This document shows positions 38,257 to 47,050 of a DNA stretch of 57,676 nt, piece by piece; positions within the stretch are counted from its first letter, which is position 1; each line of letters opens with the position of its first letter. Origin of the DNA: an uncultured Acetobacteraceae bacterium (lineage in GTDB: Bacteria; Pseudomonadota; Alphaproteobacteria; Acetobacterales; Acetobacteraceae); the NCBI GenBank assembly GCA_903918315.1, contig CAIXEA010000057.1, forward strand, positions 1 to 57,676. The letters are read 5' to 3'. The notes beneath the pieces are model-generated. The model was given only the letters and a program-made list of their open reading frames with translations, had not been told where the DNA came from and did not search any database. Both the position numbers and the translations under genes were made by a program.

Positions 38257-39530
38257 GGCCGCGGCAAAGCCCGCCAGCCGATGTCGCTCCGGCAGAAGCC
38301 CTCGGGCCAGTCGATCAGGCCGACGGCGCGGTAGGCGGCGGCGCGGGCCTCGGACAAGGTCTTGCCGGTGCCGCAGATGGTCAGGACCCGCCCGCCGGCG
38401 GCCCGGATCGTGCCATCCTCATCCTGCGTGGTGCCGGCATGGAACACGGTCACGTTCGGCACCGCGGCGGCGCGATCCAGGCCCCGGATGATGCTGCCGC
38501 GCTCCGGCGCCTCGGGGTAGCCGCGCGCGGCCATCACGACCGCCACGGCTTCGGTGTCGTTCCAGCGCAGGTCGAAATTGTCCAGCTCCCCATCACAGGC
38601 CGCCTGCAACGCTGGCAGCAGGTCGGAACGCAGCTTCAGCAGCAGCACCTCACATTCGGGATCCCCGAAGCGGGTGTTGAACTCGATCAGCTTTGGGCCG
38701 TCAGCGGTGAGCATCAGGCCGGCGAACAGAATGCCACGGAAGGGCATGCCGCGTTCCGCCATCTCGGCCAAGGCGGGGCGGATGATGCGATCGAAGGCGG
38801 CCTGTTCCAGCGCCGGTGGAAAGGCCGGCACGGGGGAGTAGCAGCCCATGCCGCCGGTATTGGGCCCGGTATCGCCGTCGCCGACGCGCTTGTGATCCTG
38901 CGCGGCTCCCAGCGGCAGTGCGGTTTCACCGTCGCAGAGGGCGAACAGCGACACTTCCTCCCCGATCAGGCATTCTTCGATCACGACGGCCGCGCCGGCA
39001 TCGCCGTGAACGCGGGCATCCATGATGGCGTCGATGGCGTTCAGGGCCTCTTCTTCCGTGGCGGCCACCACCACCCCTTTGCCGGCGGCAAGGCCGTCGG
39101 CCTTGATCACGATCGGCGCGCCGCGGCGGCGGACGAACGCGCGCGCGGCCTCGGCGTCTTCGAAGCGTTCCCAGCGGGCGGTGGGAATGCCGGCGGCGTC
39201 GGCGATTTCCTTGGTGAAAGTCTTGCTGCCCTCCAGCTGCGCGGCGGCCATCGATGGGCCGCAGCAGGGGATGCCGGCGGCTTCCATCGCGTCGGTCAGG
39301 CCCGCGACCAACGGGGCTTCCGGGCCGGGAATGACGAGGTCGATTTCGTTGTCCTGCGCGAAGGCGACCAAGGGCTCGAAATCCAGCACGCCGATGGGGA
39401 CGCATTCGGCCACCGTCGCGATGCCGGGATTGCCGGGCGCACACCAGAGTTTGGTCAATAACGGGCTGGCCGAAATGGCCCAGCACAGCGCGTGTTCCCG
39501 CGCACCCGATCCCACAACCAGCACCCGCAT
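38253..39530 (-). CDS. purD: Phosphoribosylamine-glycine ligase
   Basis: Makes glycinamide ribonucleotide from phosphoribosylamine, glycine and ATP, the second step of purine synthesis. The 425-residue protein has the N-terminal [15 protein letters not shown], the ATP-grasp segment [16 protein letters not shown], and the hallmark [17 protein letters not shown] 39530 gives the canonical start. Divergent from the GT87-like gene by 49 bases. Confidence 0.96.
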   Translation of the reverse strand: MRVLVVGSGAREHALCWAISASPLLTKLWCAPGNPGIATVAECVPIGVLDFEPLVAFAQDNEIDLVIPGPEAPLVAGLTDAMEAAGIPCCGPSMAAAQLEGSKTFTKEIADAAGIPTARWERFEDAEAARAFVRRRGAPIVIKADGLAAGKGVVVAATEEEALNAIDAIMDARVHGDAGAAVVIEECLIGEEVSLFALCDGETALPLGAAQDHKRVGDGDTGPNTGGMGCYSPVPAFPPALEQAAFDRIIRPALAEMAERGMPFRGILFAGLMLTADGPKLIEFNTRFGDPECEVLLLKLRSDLLPALQAACDGELDNFDLRWNDTEAVAVVMAARGYPEAPERGSIIRGLDRAAAVPNVTVFHAGTTQDEDGTIRAAGGRVLTICGTGKTLSEARAAAYRAVGLIDWPEGFCRSDIGWRALPRP

Positions 39531-39579
39531 GCGACACTCCCTCTGGCTCCGCGGCGCGGCTGTAGCATAGGTTGCGGCG

Positions 39580-40752
39580 ATGGACGATTCATCCGGTTTC
39601 AACGATTGGCCCTGGCTGACGCCGGAGCGGGCGCGGGTCTACGCGGTCGTCGCGGTATTGGCCTTCCTTGGCACCCTGGCCGGGCTGCTGGCGGCCCTGA
39701 ACGGGGGCTATGACCAGTCCGGCCTGCCGTTCGGGATGGATTTCGCCAGTTTCTGGGCGGCCTCGCGCCTGATCTGGGCGGGGCAGGGTGCCGGCGTCTA
39801 CGTGCGGGCGCTGCATCAGGTGGCGCAGCTGCCGATCGTGCCGGCGCGGGAGTATGAGGCGTTTTTTTACCCGCCGCCCTATCTGCTGCTGTGCGCGCCG
39901 CTGGCCGCGCTGCCGTTCTTCGGCGCCCTGGCCGGATTCATGGGCGTGACTGGCGCGGCCTATGCCGCGGCGTTGCGGTGTGCCGCGCGCGCCCCCTTCG
40001 CGGTGCTGGCGGCGCTGGCGTTCCCGCCGGTCTTGCAGAACCTGATCGCCGGCCAGAACGCCATGCTCACGGCGGCGATTCTGGGCGCCGGCCTGACGCT
40101 GATGGACCGCCGCCCGCGGCTGGCCGGCGCGATCCTGGGGCTGATGGTCATCAAGCCGCATCTCGCCTTGGCGGTGCCCTTCGCGCTGGTGCTGTCGGGG
40201 CGGTGGCGGGTGCTGGTCTGCGCCGGGCTATCGGCCGCGGCTTTGATGGCCGTGAGCACCGCCGCCTTTGGCTGGGAGGCCTGGCGCGGGTTCGCCGTGG
40301 CCGCCAACACCGGACGGCAGACGCTAGAGGCCGGGCTGGTTCCGTTCAGCCGATTCCAGAGCGCTTTTGCCATCGCGCGGGGCTTCGGGCTGGGCGTTGG
40401 CCCGGCCTATTGGGTGCAGGCCCTTTCCATCGCCGGGGCATTCGCAGCGCTGGTCCGCGCGCGGCGCGGCCTTGTGTCCGCGGCGGTGGAGCGATCGATC
40501 ATCGTGCTGGCAGGGCTGCTCATCACCCCGTTCGTGCTGGATTATGACCATGTCATCCTGGCCTTTACCCTGGTCTGGTTGCTGACCGCCTGGTCCGAGC
40601 GGGGTTTTCCGGCCTGGGGCAAGCCGATGCTGCTGGGGCAGTATCTGCTGCCGATGGCGGTGCTGTTCAATGCGCCGGGGCATGTGGGATGGCTGGGGGT
40701 GGTTGGGTTCCTTGCCTGGCTGCTGCATGGCATAGGATGGCGCCATGAATGA
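39580..40752 (+). CDS. GT87/DUF2029 family membrane glycosyltransferase
   Basis: 390-residue polytopic membrane protein with about nine to ten hydrophobic segments. The features [24 protein letters not shown] and [18 protein letters not shown] match the DUF2029 (GT87) family of polyprenyl-phosphate-dependent mannosyl- or arabinosyltransferase-like proteins; the D in GMDF is the candidate catalytic acid. Function in envelope glycan synthesis is inferred. Its 3' end overlaps xseA by eight bases. Confidence 0.78.
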   Translation: MDDSSGFNDWPWLTPERARVYAVVAVLAFLGTLAGLLAALNGGYDQSGLPFGMDFASFWAASRLIWAGQGAGVYVRALHQVAQLPIVPAREYEAFFYPPPYLLLCAPLAALPFFGALAGFMGVTGAAYAAALRCAARAPFAVLAALAFPPVLQNLIAGQNAMLTAAILGAGLTLMDRRPRLAGAILGLMVIKPHLALAVPFALVLSGRWRVLVCAGLSAAALMAVSTAAFGWEAWRGFAVAANTGRQTLEAGLVPFSRFQSAFAIARGFGLGVGPAYWVQALSIAGAFAALVRARRGLVSAAVERSIIVLAGLLITPFVLDYDHVILAFTLVWLLTAWSERGFPAWGKPMLLGQYLLPMAVLFNAPGHVGWLGVVGFLAWLLHGIGWRHE

Positions 40753-42262
40753 GCCGTCCCCCGTTTCGAATGTGCCCGAATATACCGTCTCGGAGGTGTC
40801 GGGCGCGGTCAAACGCACGCTGGAGTCGACCTTCGGCCGTATCCGCGTGCGCGGCGAAATCACCGAGCTGAAGCGCTACCCCTCCGGCCATATCTATTTT
40901 TCGCTGAAGGACGAAGGTGGCAAGATCGCCGGTGTGGTCTGGAAATTCTCGGTCCCCCGGCTGGGCATGCAGCCCGAGAACGGGGTGGAGGTGATCGCCA
41001 CCGGCAAGATTTCCTCCTACGGCGAACGGTCATCGTATCAGCTGATCGTCGAGCGCATGGAATACGCCGGCGCTGGGGCGTTGCTGGCGCGGATCGAGGC
41101 CTTGCGCGTGCGCCTGGCGGCGGAGGGCCTGTTCGACGCCGCCCGCAAGCAGCCGCTGCCAGTGCTGCCCCGAGTGATCGGCGTGGTCAGCAGTGAGCGC
41201 GGGGCGGTGATCCAGGACATCCGCACCACGATTGCGCGGCGATTTCCCCGATCGATCCTGCTGTGGTCGGTGCCGGTCCAGGGCGACGGCGCGGCGGAGC
41301 AGATCGCGGCGGCCATCGCCGGCTTCGATGCCATCGCGCCCGGCGGGCCGGTGCCTCGGCCGGACGTGCTGATCGTCGCGCGCGGCGGCGGCAGCCTGGA
41401 AGACCTGATGGCGTTCAATGACGAGGGCGTGCTGCGCGCCGCCGGCGCCTGCCGCATCCCGCTGATTTCGGCGGTGGGGCATGAAACGGACACGACCCTG
41501 ATCGACTTCGTGTCGGACCAACGCGCCCCCACGCCGACGGCGGCGGCGGAGATGGCGATCCCGGCCCTGGCCGATTTGCAGGCGGATCTCGCGCAGAAAG
41601 CGGCCCGGCTGGGCGGGGCGTTGAACCGGCTGACGCAGGACTGCCGGCTGCGGCTGTCGCGGGCGGAGCGGGGGTTGCCGGATCTGCCCGGCCTGCTGGG
41701 CGGGGCGCGGCAGCGGCTGGATGATCGGGCGGAGCGGCTGGTGATGGCGCTGCCCCGGCTGGTGGAGCGGCGCCGGGTGGCCTTGGGGCTTGCCGCGGGG
41801 CGGCTGCCGGACCTGCCGGCAATGCTGACGGCGGCGCGGGAGCGGGTACGCGATCGCGGCGTGCGGCTGATCCTGGCGCTGCCGGGGCTGGTGGCGACGC
41901 GGCGCTCGGGGCTGGATTTGGCCTCGCAACGGCTGCTGTCGGGGCTGCGGCAGTCCGTCGGTCTGGTGCACAACCGCGCCAATCGCGTGTTGGGTCGGCT
42001 GACGGATGCGCCGCTGCGGGCGTCCTTGCGAGAGGCACGGGCGCGGCTGGAGGGGACCGCGGCGCGGTTGGAGTCGGTGTCGCCGCTGGCGGTTTTGAGC
42101 CGTGGCTATGTGCTGGTCACGGATCGGGCCGGGTTGCCGGTGACGAGCGCCGCTGCGGTGCCGCCGGGGGCGCGGCTGGGGCTGAAGTTCGCGGATGGGG
42201 CGGTGAAGGTGACGGCGGATGGGGGGAAGGTGCCCTCGCGGCAGGGGAGTTTGGGGTTTTAG
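40745..42262 (+). CDS. xseA: Exodeoxyribonuclease VII large subunit
   Basis: Catalytic subunit of ExoVII, which degrades single-stranded DNA from both ends. The 505-residue protein has the N-terminal OB fold (VSEVSGAVKRTLESTFGRIR to about residue 110), the catalytic domain with VARGGGSLEDLMAFNDE and SAVGHETDTTLIDFV, and a long C-terminal helix. That helix contains two 43-residue tandem repeats starting at residues 310 and 353 (GLPDLPGLL and RLPDLPAML). The small subunit xseB is not in the window. Confidence 0.93.
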   Translation: MNEPSPVSNVPEYTVSEVSGAVKRTLESTFGRIRVRGEITELKRYPSGHIYFSLKDEGGKIAGVVWKFSVPRLGMQPENGVEVIATGKISSYGERSSYQLIVERMEYAGAGALLARIEALRVRLAAEGLFDAARKQPLPVLPRVIGVVSSERGAVIQDIRTTIARRFPRSILLWSVPVQGDGAAEQIAAAIAGFDAIAPGGPVPRPDVLIVARGGGSLEDLMAFNDEGVLRAAGACRIPLISAVGHETDTTLIDFVSDQRAPTPTAAAEMAIPALADLQADLAQKAARLGGALNRLTQDCRLRLSRAERGLPDLPGLLGGARQRLDDRAERLVMALPRLVERRRVALGLAAGRLPDLPAMLTAARERVRDRGVRLILALPGLVATRRSGLDLASQRLLSGLRQSVGLVHNRANRVLGRLTDAPLRASLREARARLEGTAARLESVSPLAVLSRGYVLVTDRAGLPVTSAAAVPPGARLGLKFADGAVKVTADGGKVPSRQGSLGF

Positions 42263-42298
42263 GCTGCGGTGATCCCGGTTTTGTGCTAGTCAGCCGCT

Positions 42299-42373
42299 AT
42301 GGACCGGCCGGACATCATCGCCCGGCTGCGGGCGAACGAGGCGGCGCTGTTCGACGGCCCGGCGGATGCAGTG
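42299..42373 (+). pseudogene. 5' stub of a nucleotidyltransferase-like gene
   Basis: After xseA an ATG opens MDRPDIIARLRANEAALFD, which resembles the first helix of MNT-type nucleotidyltransferases (often antitoxins of HepT), but the similarity stops after about 18 residues and the expected GSRARG motif is absent. Probably a truncated remnant left where the PIN toxin-antitoxin module was inserted. The assignment from so short a stretch is tentative. Confidence 0.4.
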
Positions 42374-42474
42374 ATATCAGACAAGGGTTGTCGAACCCGC
42401 GCAGGGTCAACGCATCCTTCGCACATCAGTCCCGTTGAGATCCCACTGATAACCTGCGTGTGGTCACAAACCGA

Positions 42475-42897
42475 TCAAAATCCTTCATTTCCAGCCATTG
42501 ACCGTACATGCCCAAACGCCGCCGGCGTGATGATCGGGATGCCCCGAAACGCTTCCAATACCAACAGATCGGCATCGCCGGACACAATCACGTCAGCTCG
42601 GCCGTTGACGGCGAGTTCCAGGAATTTGTCATCTTTCGGATCACGGCAGGCGGTGATTTGTTCAACGATCCTGACCAGTTCGGCCGAGGCGAAAATCCGA
42701 CGAAGCCGCTCGGCAAACAGCGGCACTGTATGCGCGGCGATGCGCGGTCTTTCAAGGACCGCAAACACCTCTTGTTCCGTCGCTGTTGTCTTGAGAAGGC
42801 TGCCGAATCTTTCCACCCACCGCACGACCAAACCCGGCCACGATGTTTCCTTGAAGGCAGCGCTGACGAAGACATTGGTGTCGACGACGACCGTCAT
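42475..42897 (-). CDS. PIN-domain toxin (PIN_3 type)
   Basis: 140-residue putative toxin. The motif VVVDTNVFVSA supplies D6, and PKDDKFLELAVNGRADVIVSGDADLL holds the later acidic residues typical of the PIN_3/COG1569 group. Its ATG overlaps the antitoxin stop in an ATGA. The fold predicts a metal-dependent RNase. Part of the second toxin-antitoxin module of the window. Confidence 0.85.
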   Translation of the reverse strand: MTVVVDTNVFVSAAFKETSWPGLVVRWVERFGSLLKTTATEQEVFAVLERPRIAAHTVPLFAERLRRIFASAELVRIVEQITACRDPKDDKFLELAVNGRADVIVSGDADLLVLEAFRGIPIITPAAFGHVRSMAGNEGF

Positions 42898-43133
42898 CCG
42901 AGGCGCGGCTGCACTTCATCCCGTTCTTCGTCGATGATGCGATCGATATCCGCGTCCGACCATCCTGCCGCGATCACACCCGGACGCGTCAAGCGGCGCA
43001 CCTCAGCCAGCCAGTCGTCCGGTTCGATGGTGATCGTCACATGTTGGTCTGGGGCGATGCCACGGCGCGCGAGTTCGGCCGCCACCTGTCCGGCGGTGCT
43101 TTCGAAAAACTGCGGTTCCGCGACCTTCGTCAT
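42894..43133 (-). CDS. Antitoxin partner of PIN_3 toxin
   Basis: 79-residue protein directly upstream of and overlapping the PIN toxin. It has an N-terminal part (FFESTAGQVAAELARRGIAP) and an acidic C-terminal tail (SDADIDRIIDEERDEVQPRL) that would wrap the toxin. AGAGGA precedes its ATG. I recognise no DNA-binding family with certainty; the assignment rests mainly on gene order and size. Confidence 0.7.
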   Translation of the reverse strand: MTKVAEPQFFESTAGQVAAELARRGIAPDQHVTITIEPDDWLAEVRRLTRPGVIAAGWSDADIDRIIDEERDEVQPRLG

Positions 43134-43221
43134 GCCATCCTCTCAGAAGCCACACGACGCCGAAGCCCGGCCAATAGCCGTCAGGCCGGGGCCGAGCCAA
43201 CACTACACGATATTAGCCTGC

Positions 43222-43502
43222 CCAGTGACAGAGCGCCAAAGAATTTGCGAAGCCCATGGCTCGGAACTCAAGGTCGTTACCCCAACCCGCGTGCGCTACC
43301 CGGATGCAGCAGTGATCTGCGGCGATCCCGACGGTGCCAGCGACGTCATGGAACCCACGGCGGTGTTCAAGGTCCTCTCCCCCTCCACTGCCATGACCTA
43401 TCGAATGGGTGGGAGGCAGAAGCCTTCAGCGGCCTGGACGCGATCATTCCCCTACCCGAAATTGGGATCACCCTGCCGCTATCCGCGCTCTACCCCCGTT
43501 AA
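43222..43502 (+). pseudogene. Decayed Uma2-family endonuclease gene
   Basis: Two pieces of a Uma2 (DUF820) protein are readable in different frames. The first, 43222 to about 43404, gives RICEAHGSELKVVTPT, VRYPDAAVICGDPDG and FKVLSPSTA. The second, about 43407 to the stop at 43502, gives WEAEAFSGLDAIIPLPEIG and LPLSALYPR, the family's C-terminus. The central segment and the N-terminus are missing. A deletion plus frame change has destroyed the gene. Confidence 0.7.
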
Positions 43503-43565
43503 CGCTGGCCCGCCGCCCTAAACCGGCGCTACGCTCCCTCCCAATCAACAGGGAGGGATCAGACC

Positions 43566-44621
43566 ATGGCCGAAATCCTTGGGCTGGGCGTGACCCATTC
43601 GCCATTGCTGCTGGGCACCGATGCCCGCATGGCCGGCATCACCGAGCGGGTGCTGCAAAGCCCCCGCTTGCCCGATCACCTCCGCACGCCCGCCGGCTGG
43701 CCCGAACCGATGCAGCATGAATGGGCGGAGCATCAGGCCGGCCGTGCCGCGCCCGCCCACCGCAAACGGGCCATCGACGGCTTCCGCGCCGCCCGGGCCG
43801 CGCTCGACGCTTTCAATCCCGACTTCGTGCTGATCTTCGGCGACGACCAGTACGAGAACTTCCGCGAAGACGGGGTCGCCCCGTTCTGCGTCTTCGCCCT
43901 CGACGCGGTGCAATCCCGCCCCTACCACCGCAACGGCACCGCCAATGCCTGGGGCGAACCGGCGGACACGCTGATCACCACCAAGGGCCATAAGGCCGGC
44001 GGCCGTTACCTGGCCGGCGCGCTGGTTGAGCAAGGCTTCGACATCACCTGGGCCTATCGCATGCGCCACGAGCACGGCCTGCCGCACGCCTTCATCAACG
44101 CCCTGCTGCTGCTGGATTACGACCGCAACGGCCTGCCCTGGCCGGTGCTGCCGTTCCATGTGAATTGCTACGGATCATCCACGATTTCCAAAAAGGGGGC
44201 CTTCGCGCATCTCGAAGGCACGCGCGCGGAAATCCCCGACCCGCCCGGCCCCACCGCCGCCCGCTGTTTCGATATCGGCGCGGCGACGGCGCGGGCGCTG
44301 GCGGCCTCCCCCTGGCGGGTGGCGCTGGTGGCGTCGTCGAGCTGGTCGCATTCGTTCCTGACCGGGAAGAACCACTATCTCTATCCCGATCTGGACTCCG
44401 ACCGCGCCCGCTTAGCAGAACTGCGCAACGGGGACTTCGCCAGCTGGCGCGATCTCTCCACCGCGCAGTTGGAAGATGCGGGTCAGCAGGAGCTGCTGAA
44501 CTGGGTCTGCCTCGCCGGTGCGATGGATGCGCTCGGCCGCAAACCCGGCTGGGCTGATCTGGCGGAGACGTATATCTTCGCGGCACCGAAGGCTTTCGCG
44601 GTGTTTAACCCGCCGGCATGA
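43566..44621 (+). CDS. LigB-type extradiol dioxygenase family protein
   Basis: 351-residue protein of the class III extradiol ring-cleavage dioxygenase (LigB/protocatechuate 4,5-dioxygenase beta) superfamily. LGVTHSPLLLG supplies the first metal histidine, FGDDQYENF and RHEHGLPHAF match later active-site regions, and VASSSWSHSFL the conserved histidine. It is a single-chain protein without a LigA partner. Followed by a nitronate monooxygenase and an SDR on the same strand, suggesting a catabolic unit. AGGGAGG precedes the ATG. Confidence 0.82.
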   Translation: MAEILGLGVTHSPLLLGTDARMAGITERVLQSPRLPDHLRTPAGWPEPMQHEWAEHQAGRAAPAHRKRAIDGFRAARAALDAFNPDFVLIFGDDQYENFREDGVAPFCVFALDAVQSRPYHRNGTANAWGEPADTLITTKGHKAGGRYLAGALVEQGFDITWAYRMRHEHGLPHAFINALLLLDYDRNGLPWPVLPFHVNCYGSSTISKKGAFAHLEGTRAEIPDPPGPTAARCFDIGAATARALAASPWRVALVASSSWSHSFLTGKNHYLYPDLDSDRARLAELRNGDFASWRDLSTAQLEDAGQQELLNWVCLAGAMDALGRKPGWADLAETYIFAAPKAFAVFNPPA

Positions 44622-44636
44622 ACCGATTGGACGCGC

Positions 44637-45779
44637 ATGAACGCCAAACTCCGCACGATGCTCGGCATCGATTTCCCGCTGCTGGCGTTCAGCCACTGCC
44701 GTGATGTCGTGGCCGCTGTCAGCAAGGCCGGCGGCTTCGGGGTCCTGGGTGCGGCCAAATACACGCCGGAGGAGCTGGAGACCGAGCTGCGCTGGATCGA
44801 CGATCATGTCGATGGCAAGCCCTATGGCGTCGATCTGCTGATCCCCGAGAACCTGTCGGTCCGCACCGGCGCCAATACCTCCACGGCGCAGCTGCTGGAC
44901 CAGATCCCGGCCAAACACCGCGACTTCGTGCACGACCTGCTGCGCCGCCACGGGGTGGACCCGACCCGCGCCTTCGACGGCTACCACCGCGATGACCCCG
45001 ACGCGCCGCCGCCCTACCAGTTCGAAACCGGGGAGCGGCTGATGGATGTCGCCTTCCGCCACCCGATCCGGCTGATCGCCAATGCGCTCGGCGTGCCTCC
45101 GGCCTCGATGCTGGAGCGTGCCAAGCGGTTCGGCGTGCCCTGCGCCGCCTTGGTGGGCGCGCGGGAGCATGCCATTCGCCAGGTCCAGGCGGGCGTGGAC
45201 ATCCTGGTCGCGCAAGGCACCGAAGCCGGCGGACATTGTGGGGAGGTGTCCACCCTCGTGCTGATCCCGGAGGTGCTCCGCGCGGTCAATGGCGCGGTCC
45301 CCGTCCTCGCCGCGGGCGGCATCGTCACGGGGCGGCAGATGGCGGCCTGCATGGCGATGGGCGCGGCCGGAGTCTGGACCGGCTCGGTCTGGCTGGCAAC
45401 GACGGAGGCTGAAACCTCCCCCGTGTTCCGCGACAAGATGGTGGCGGCGCGGTCACGCGATACCGTGCGCTCCCGCGGCCGGACGGGGAAGCCGGCGCGG
45501 CAGTTGAAATCCGCCTGGACCGAGGCCTGGGAAGGCCCGGACAGCCCCGGCCCGCTGCCCATGCCGCTCCAAGGCCTGCTGAGCGAACCGGCGATGCAGC
45601 GGGTGAACCTGTCGGCCGAAGGCGGCAACGAGGCCGCCCGCGCGGTGGTCAGCTATTTCGTGGGCCAGGGCGTGGGGTTGATCGACAGCGTCCGATCCTC
45701 CCGCGCCGTGGTCACCGAATTCATGGAAGAATTCGCGGCAGCCCTGGACGACATGCGGGCCTTCGGGGACGGGGCCTGA
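44637..45779 (+). CDS. Nitronate monooxygenase family FMN protein
   Basis: 380-residue TIM-barrel flavoprotein of the NMO/2-nitropropane dioxygenase family. The motifs are KAGGFGVLGAAKYTPEEL near residue 30, the FMN-phosphate site AQGTEAGGHCGEVSTLVLIP near 196, and LAAGGIVTGRQMAACMAMGA near 224. It starts 15 bases after the dioxygenase gene, so it is co-transcribed. It might oxidise a nitronate or act as an enoyl reductase in the same pathway. Confidence 0.85.
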   Translation: MNAKLRTMLGIDFPLLAFSHCRDVVAAVSKAGGFGVLGAAKYTPEELETELRWIDDHVDGKPYGVDLLIPENLSVRTGANTSTAQLLDQIPAKHRDFVHDLLRRHGVDPTRAFDGYHRDDPDAPPPYQFETGERLMDVAFRHPIRLIANALGVPPASMLERAKRFGVPCAALVGAREHAIRQVQAGVDILVAQGTEAGGHCGEVSTLVLIPEVLRAVNGAVPVLAAGGIVTGRQMAACMAMGAAGVWTGSVWLATTEAETSPVFRDKMVAARSRDTVRSRGRTGKPARQLKSAWTEAWEGPDSPGPLPMPLQGLLSEPAMQRVNLSAEGGNEAARAVVSYFVGQGVGLIDSVRSSRAVVTEFMEEFAAALDDMRAFGDGA

Positions 45780-45840
45780 TTGCCGAAACGCCGCCCCCGT
45801 TCCATACGGTCTGCCTGATAACGAACAGGAGGAGCGAACC

Positions 45841-46623
45841 ATGGACCTCAATCTACGTGGCAAAACGGCGCTGATCACCGGCGCGTCGAAGGGTATCGGC
45901 CTGGCCAGCGCCGAATGCCTGGCGGAGGAAGGCGTCAACGTCATCCTCGTCTCCCGCACCCAGGAAGACCTGGACGTGGCGCGGCAGAAGATCGCCTCGC
46001 GATTCAACGTGAACGTGCAAGTCCACGCCTACGACCTGTCCGACAGCCGCAACGTTGATCGGCTGGTGGCGGAGCACGCGGATATCGACATCCTCGTGAA
46101 CAATGCCGGCGCCATTCCGGCGGGCGATCTACAGGCCATCACCGAGGACCGCTGGCGCGCCGCCTGGGACCTGAAGGTGTTCGGCTACATCAACATGTGC
46201 CGCCGCTTCTATGCCGAGATGAAATCCCGCCAGCGCGGCGTGATCGTCAATGTCCTCGGCGTGGCGGGGGAGAAGATGGACCGCACCTATATCGCCGGTT
46301 CCACCGGCAATGCGGCGCTGATGGCGTTCACCAAGGCGCTGGGCGGGTCCGCGGGGGATGACAAGCTGCGCGTGGTCGGGATCAATCCCGGCGCGATCGC
46401 CACGGACCGTTTGATCACCATCATGAAAGTTCGCGCCAAGGACCGGTTCGGTGACGAGAACCGCTGGGAAGAACTGATGCGGCCGCTGCCCATGGGCCGC
46501 GCCGGCACGTCGGAGGAAATCGGCTGGATGGTGGCGTTCCTGGCCTCGGAGAAGTCCGCCTACACCACCGGCACGATCGTCACGATCGACGGCGGCGCGG
46601 CGAACCGGGGGCCGATGTTCTGA
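45841..46623 (+). CDS. SDR family protein lacking the YxxxK motif
   Basis: 260-residue short-chain dehydrogenase/reductase fold. The cofactor motif TGASKGIG is at residues 15-22 and NNAG at 87-90. Where the catalytic Y-x-x-x-K should stand the sequence reads TYIAGSTGNAALMAFTKALG: the lysine is replaced by asparagine and the tyrosine is shifted. A divergent SDR group with this GNAAL pattern exists in catabolic clusters. It may still bind NAD(P) but use other chemistry. Confidence 0.82.
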   Translation: MDLNLRGKTALITGASKGIGLASAECLAEEGVNVILVSRTQEDLDVARQKIASRFNVNVQVHAYDLSDSRNVDRLVAEHADIDILVNNAGAIPAGDLQAITEDRWRAAWDLKVFGYINMCRRFYAEMKSRQRGVIVNVLGVAGEKMDRTYIAGSTGNAALMAFTKALGGSAGDDKLRVVGINPGAIATDRLITIMKVRAKDRFGDENRWEELMRPLPMGRAGTSEEIGWMVAFLASEKSAYTTGTIVTIDGGAANRGPMF

Positions 46624-46730
46624 GTTACAAGGACATCAACATGGGCTTGCGAACTGGGTCCCCATCAAGGCGCGGCCTCCGCCAATTAAGTTTTATATCA
46701 AACTTATTCGGCGGGTAATATTGATTAATC

Positions 46731-46770
46731 GCCGGGACGGGGTCATTGGGGACTGTGCCCCGGTCCCGGC
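46731..46770. repeat. Large imperfect palindrome after the unknown two-gene operon
   Basis: GCCGGGACGGGG (46731-46742) pairs with CCCCGGTCCCGGC (46758-46770) with one bulge; the loop contains GGGGACTG. It lies one base beyond the stop of the minus-strand membrane-protein gene and may end that transcript, but no clean T-tract follows. Such GGGGACTG-type hairpins are also seen in REP-like elements. Confidence 0.5.
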
Positions 46771-46771
46771 A

Positions 46772-47050
46772 TCATGAATGCCAAATGGCTGAGACGACTG
46801 AGATAAGCGTCAGAATCGTCGAAATCGTAGCCATTACCGATGATACGAGGATCCAGCTAACCATTTTTTTGGTGTAGGCCGCAGTTTTAACCGTTGCCAT
46901 CGCAGCATCTATTTGGCTTGCAGCCTGCCTTCGAAGGATTTCGATCCTGTACGTCTCTTGCGTGCTGTTTGAGACTTCTGCGAACCGATTTGAGAGAGCG
47001 TCGAGAGACATTCCCCTCAGGGCATGGCCCACTGAATTTTGGCCGCTCAT
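46772..47050 (-). CDS. Small C-terminally membrane-anchored protein, unknown
   Basis: 92-residue protein. The first 65 residues are polar and helical (SLDALSNRFAEVSNSTQETY, then RRQAASQIDAAMATVK). One hydrophobic segment, about residues 68-90, ends the chain, so it looks tail-anchored. AAGGTAAG precedes the ATG at 47050, which overlaps the stop of the upstream gene in an ATGA; the pair is clearly an operon. No family recognised. Base composition is more AT-rich than neighbouring genes. Confidence 0.65.
   Translation of the reverse strand: MSGQNSVGHALRGMSLDALSNRFAEVSNSTQETYRIEILRRQAASQIDAAMATVKTAAYTKKMVSWILVSSVMATISTILTLISVVSAIWHS

Noticed and set aside
46624-46771. Possible insertion-sequence end, because of AT-rich bases and a palindrome
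   Set aside because: No transposase remnant, target duplication or matching second end could be found.
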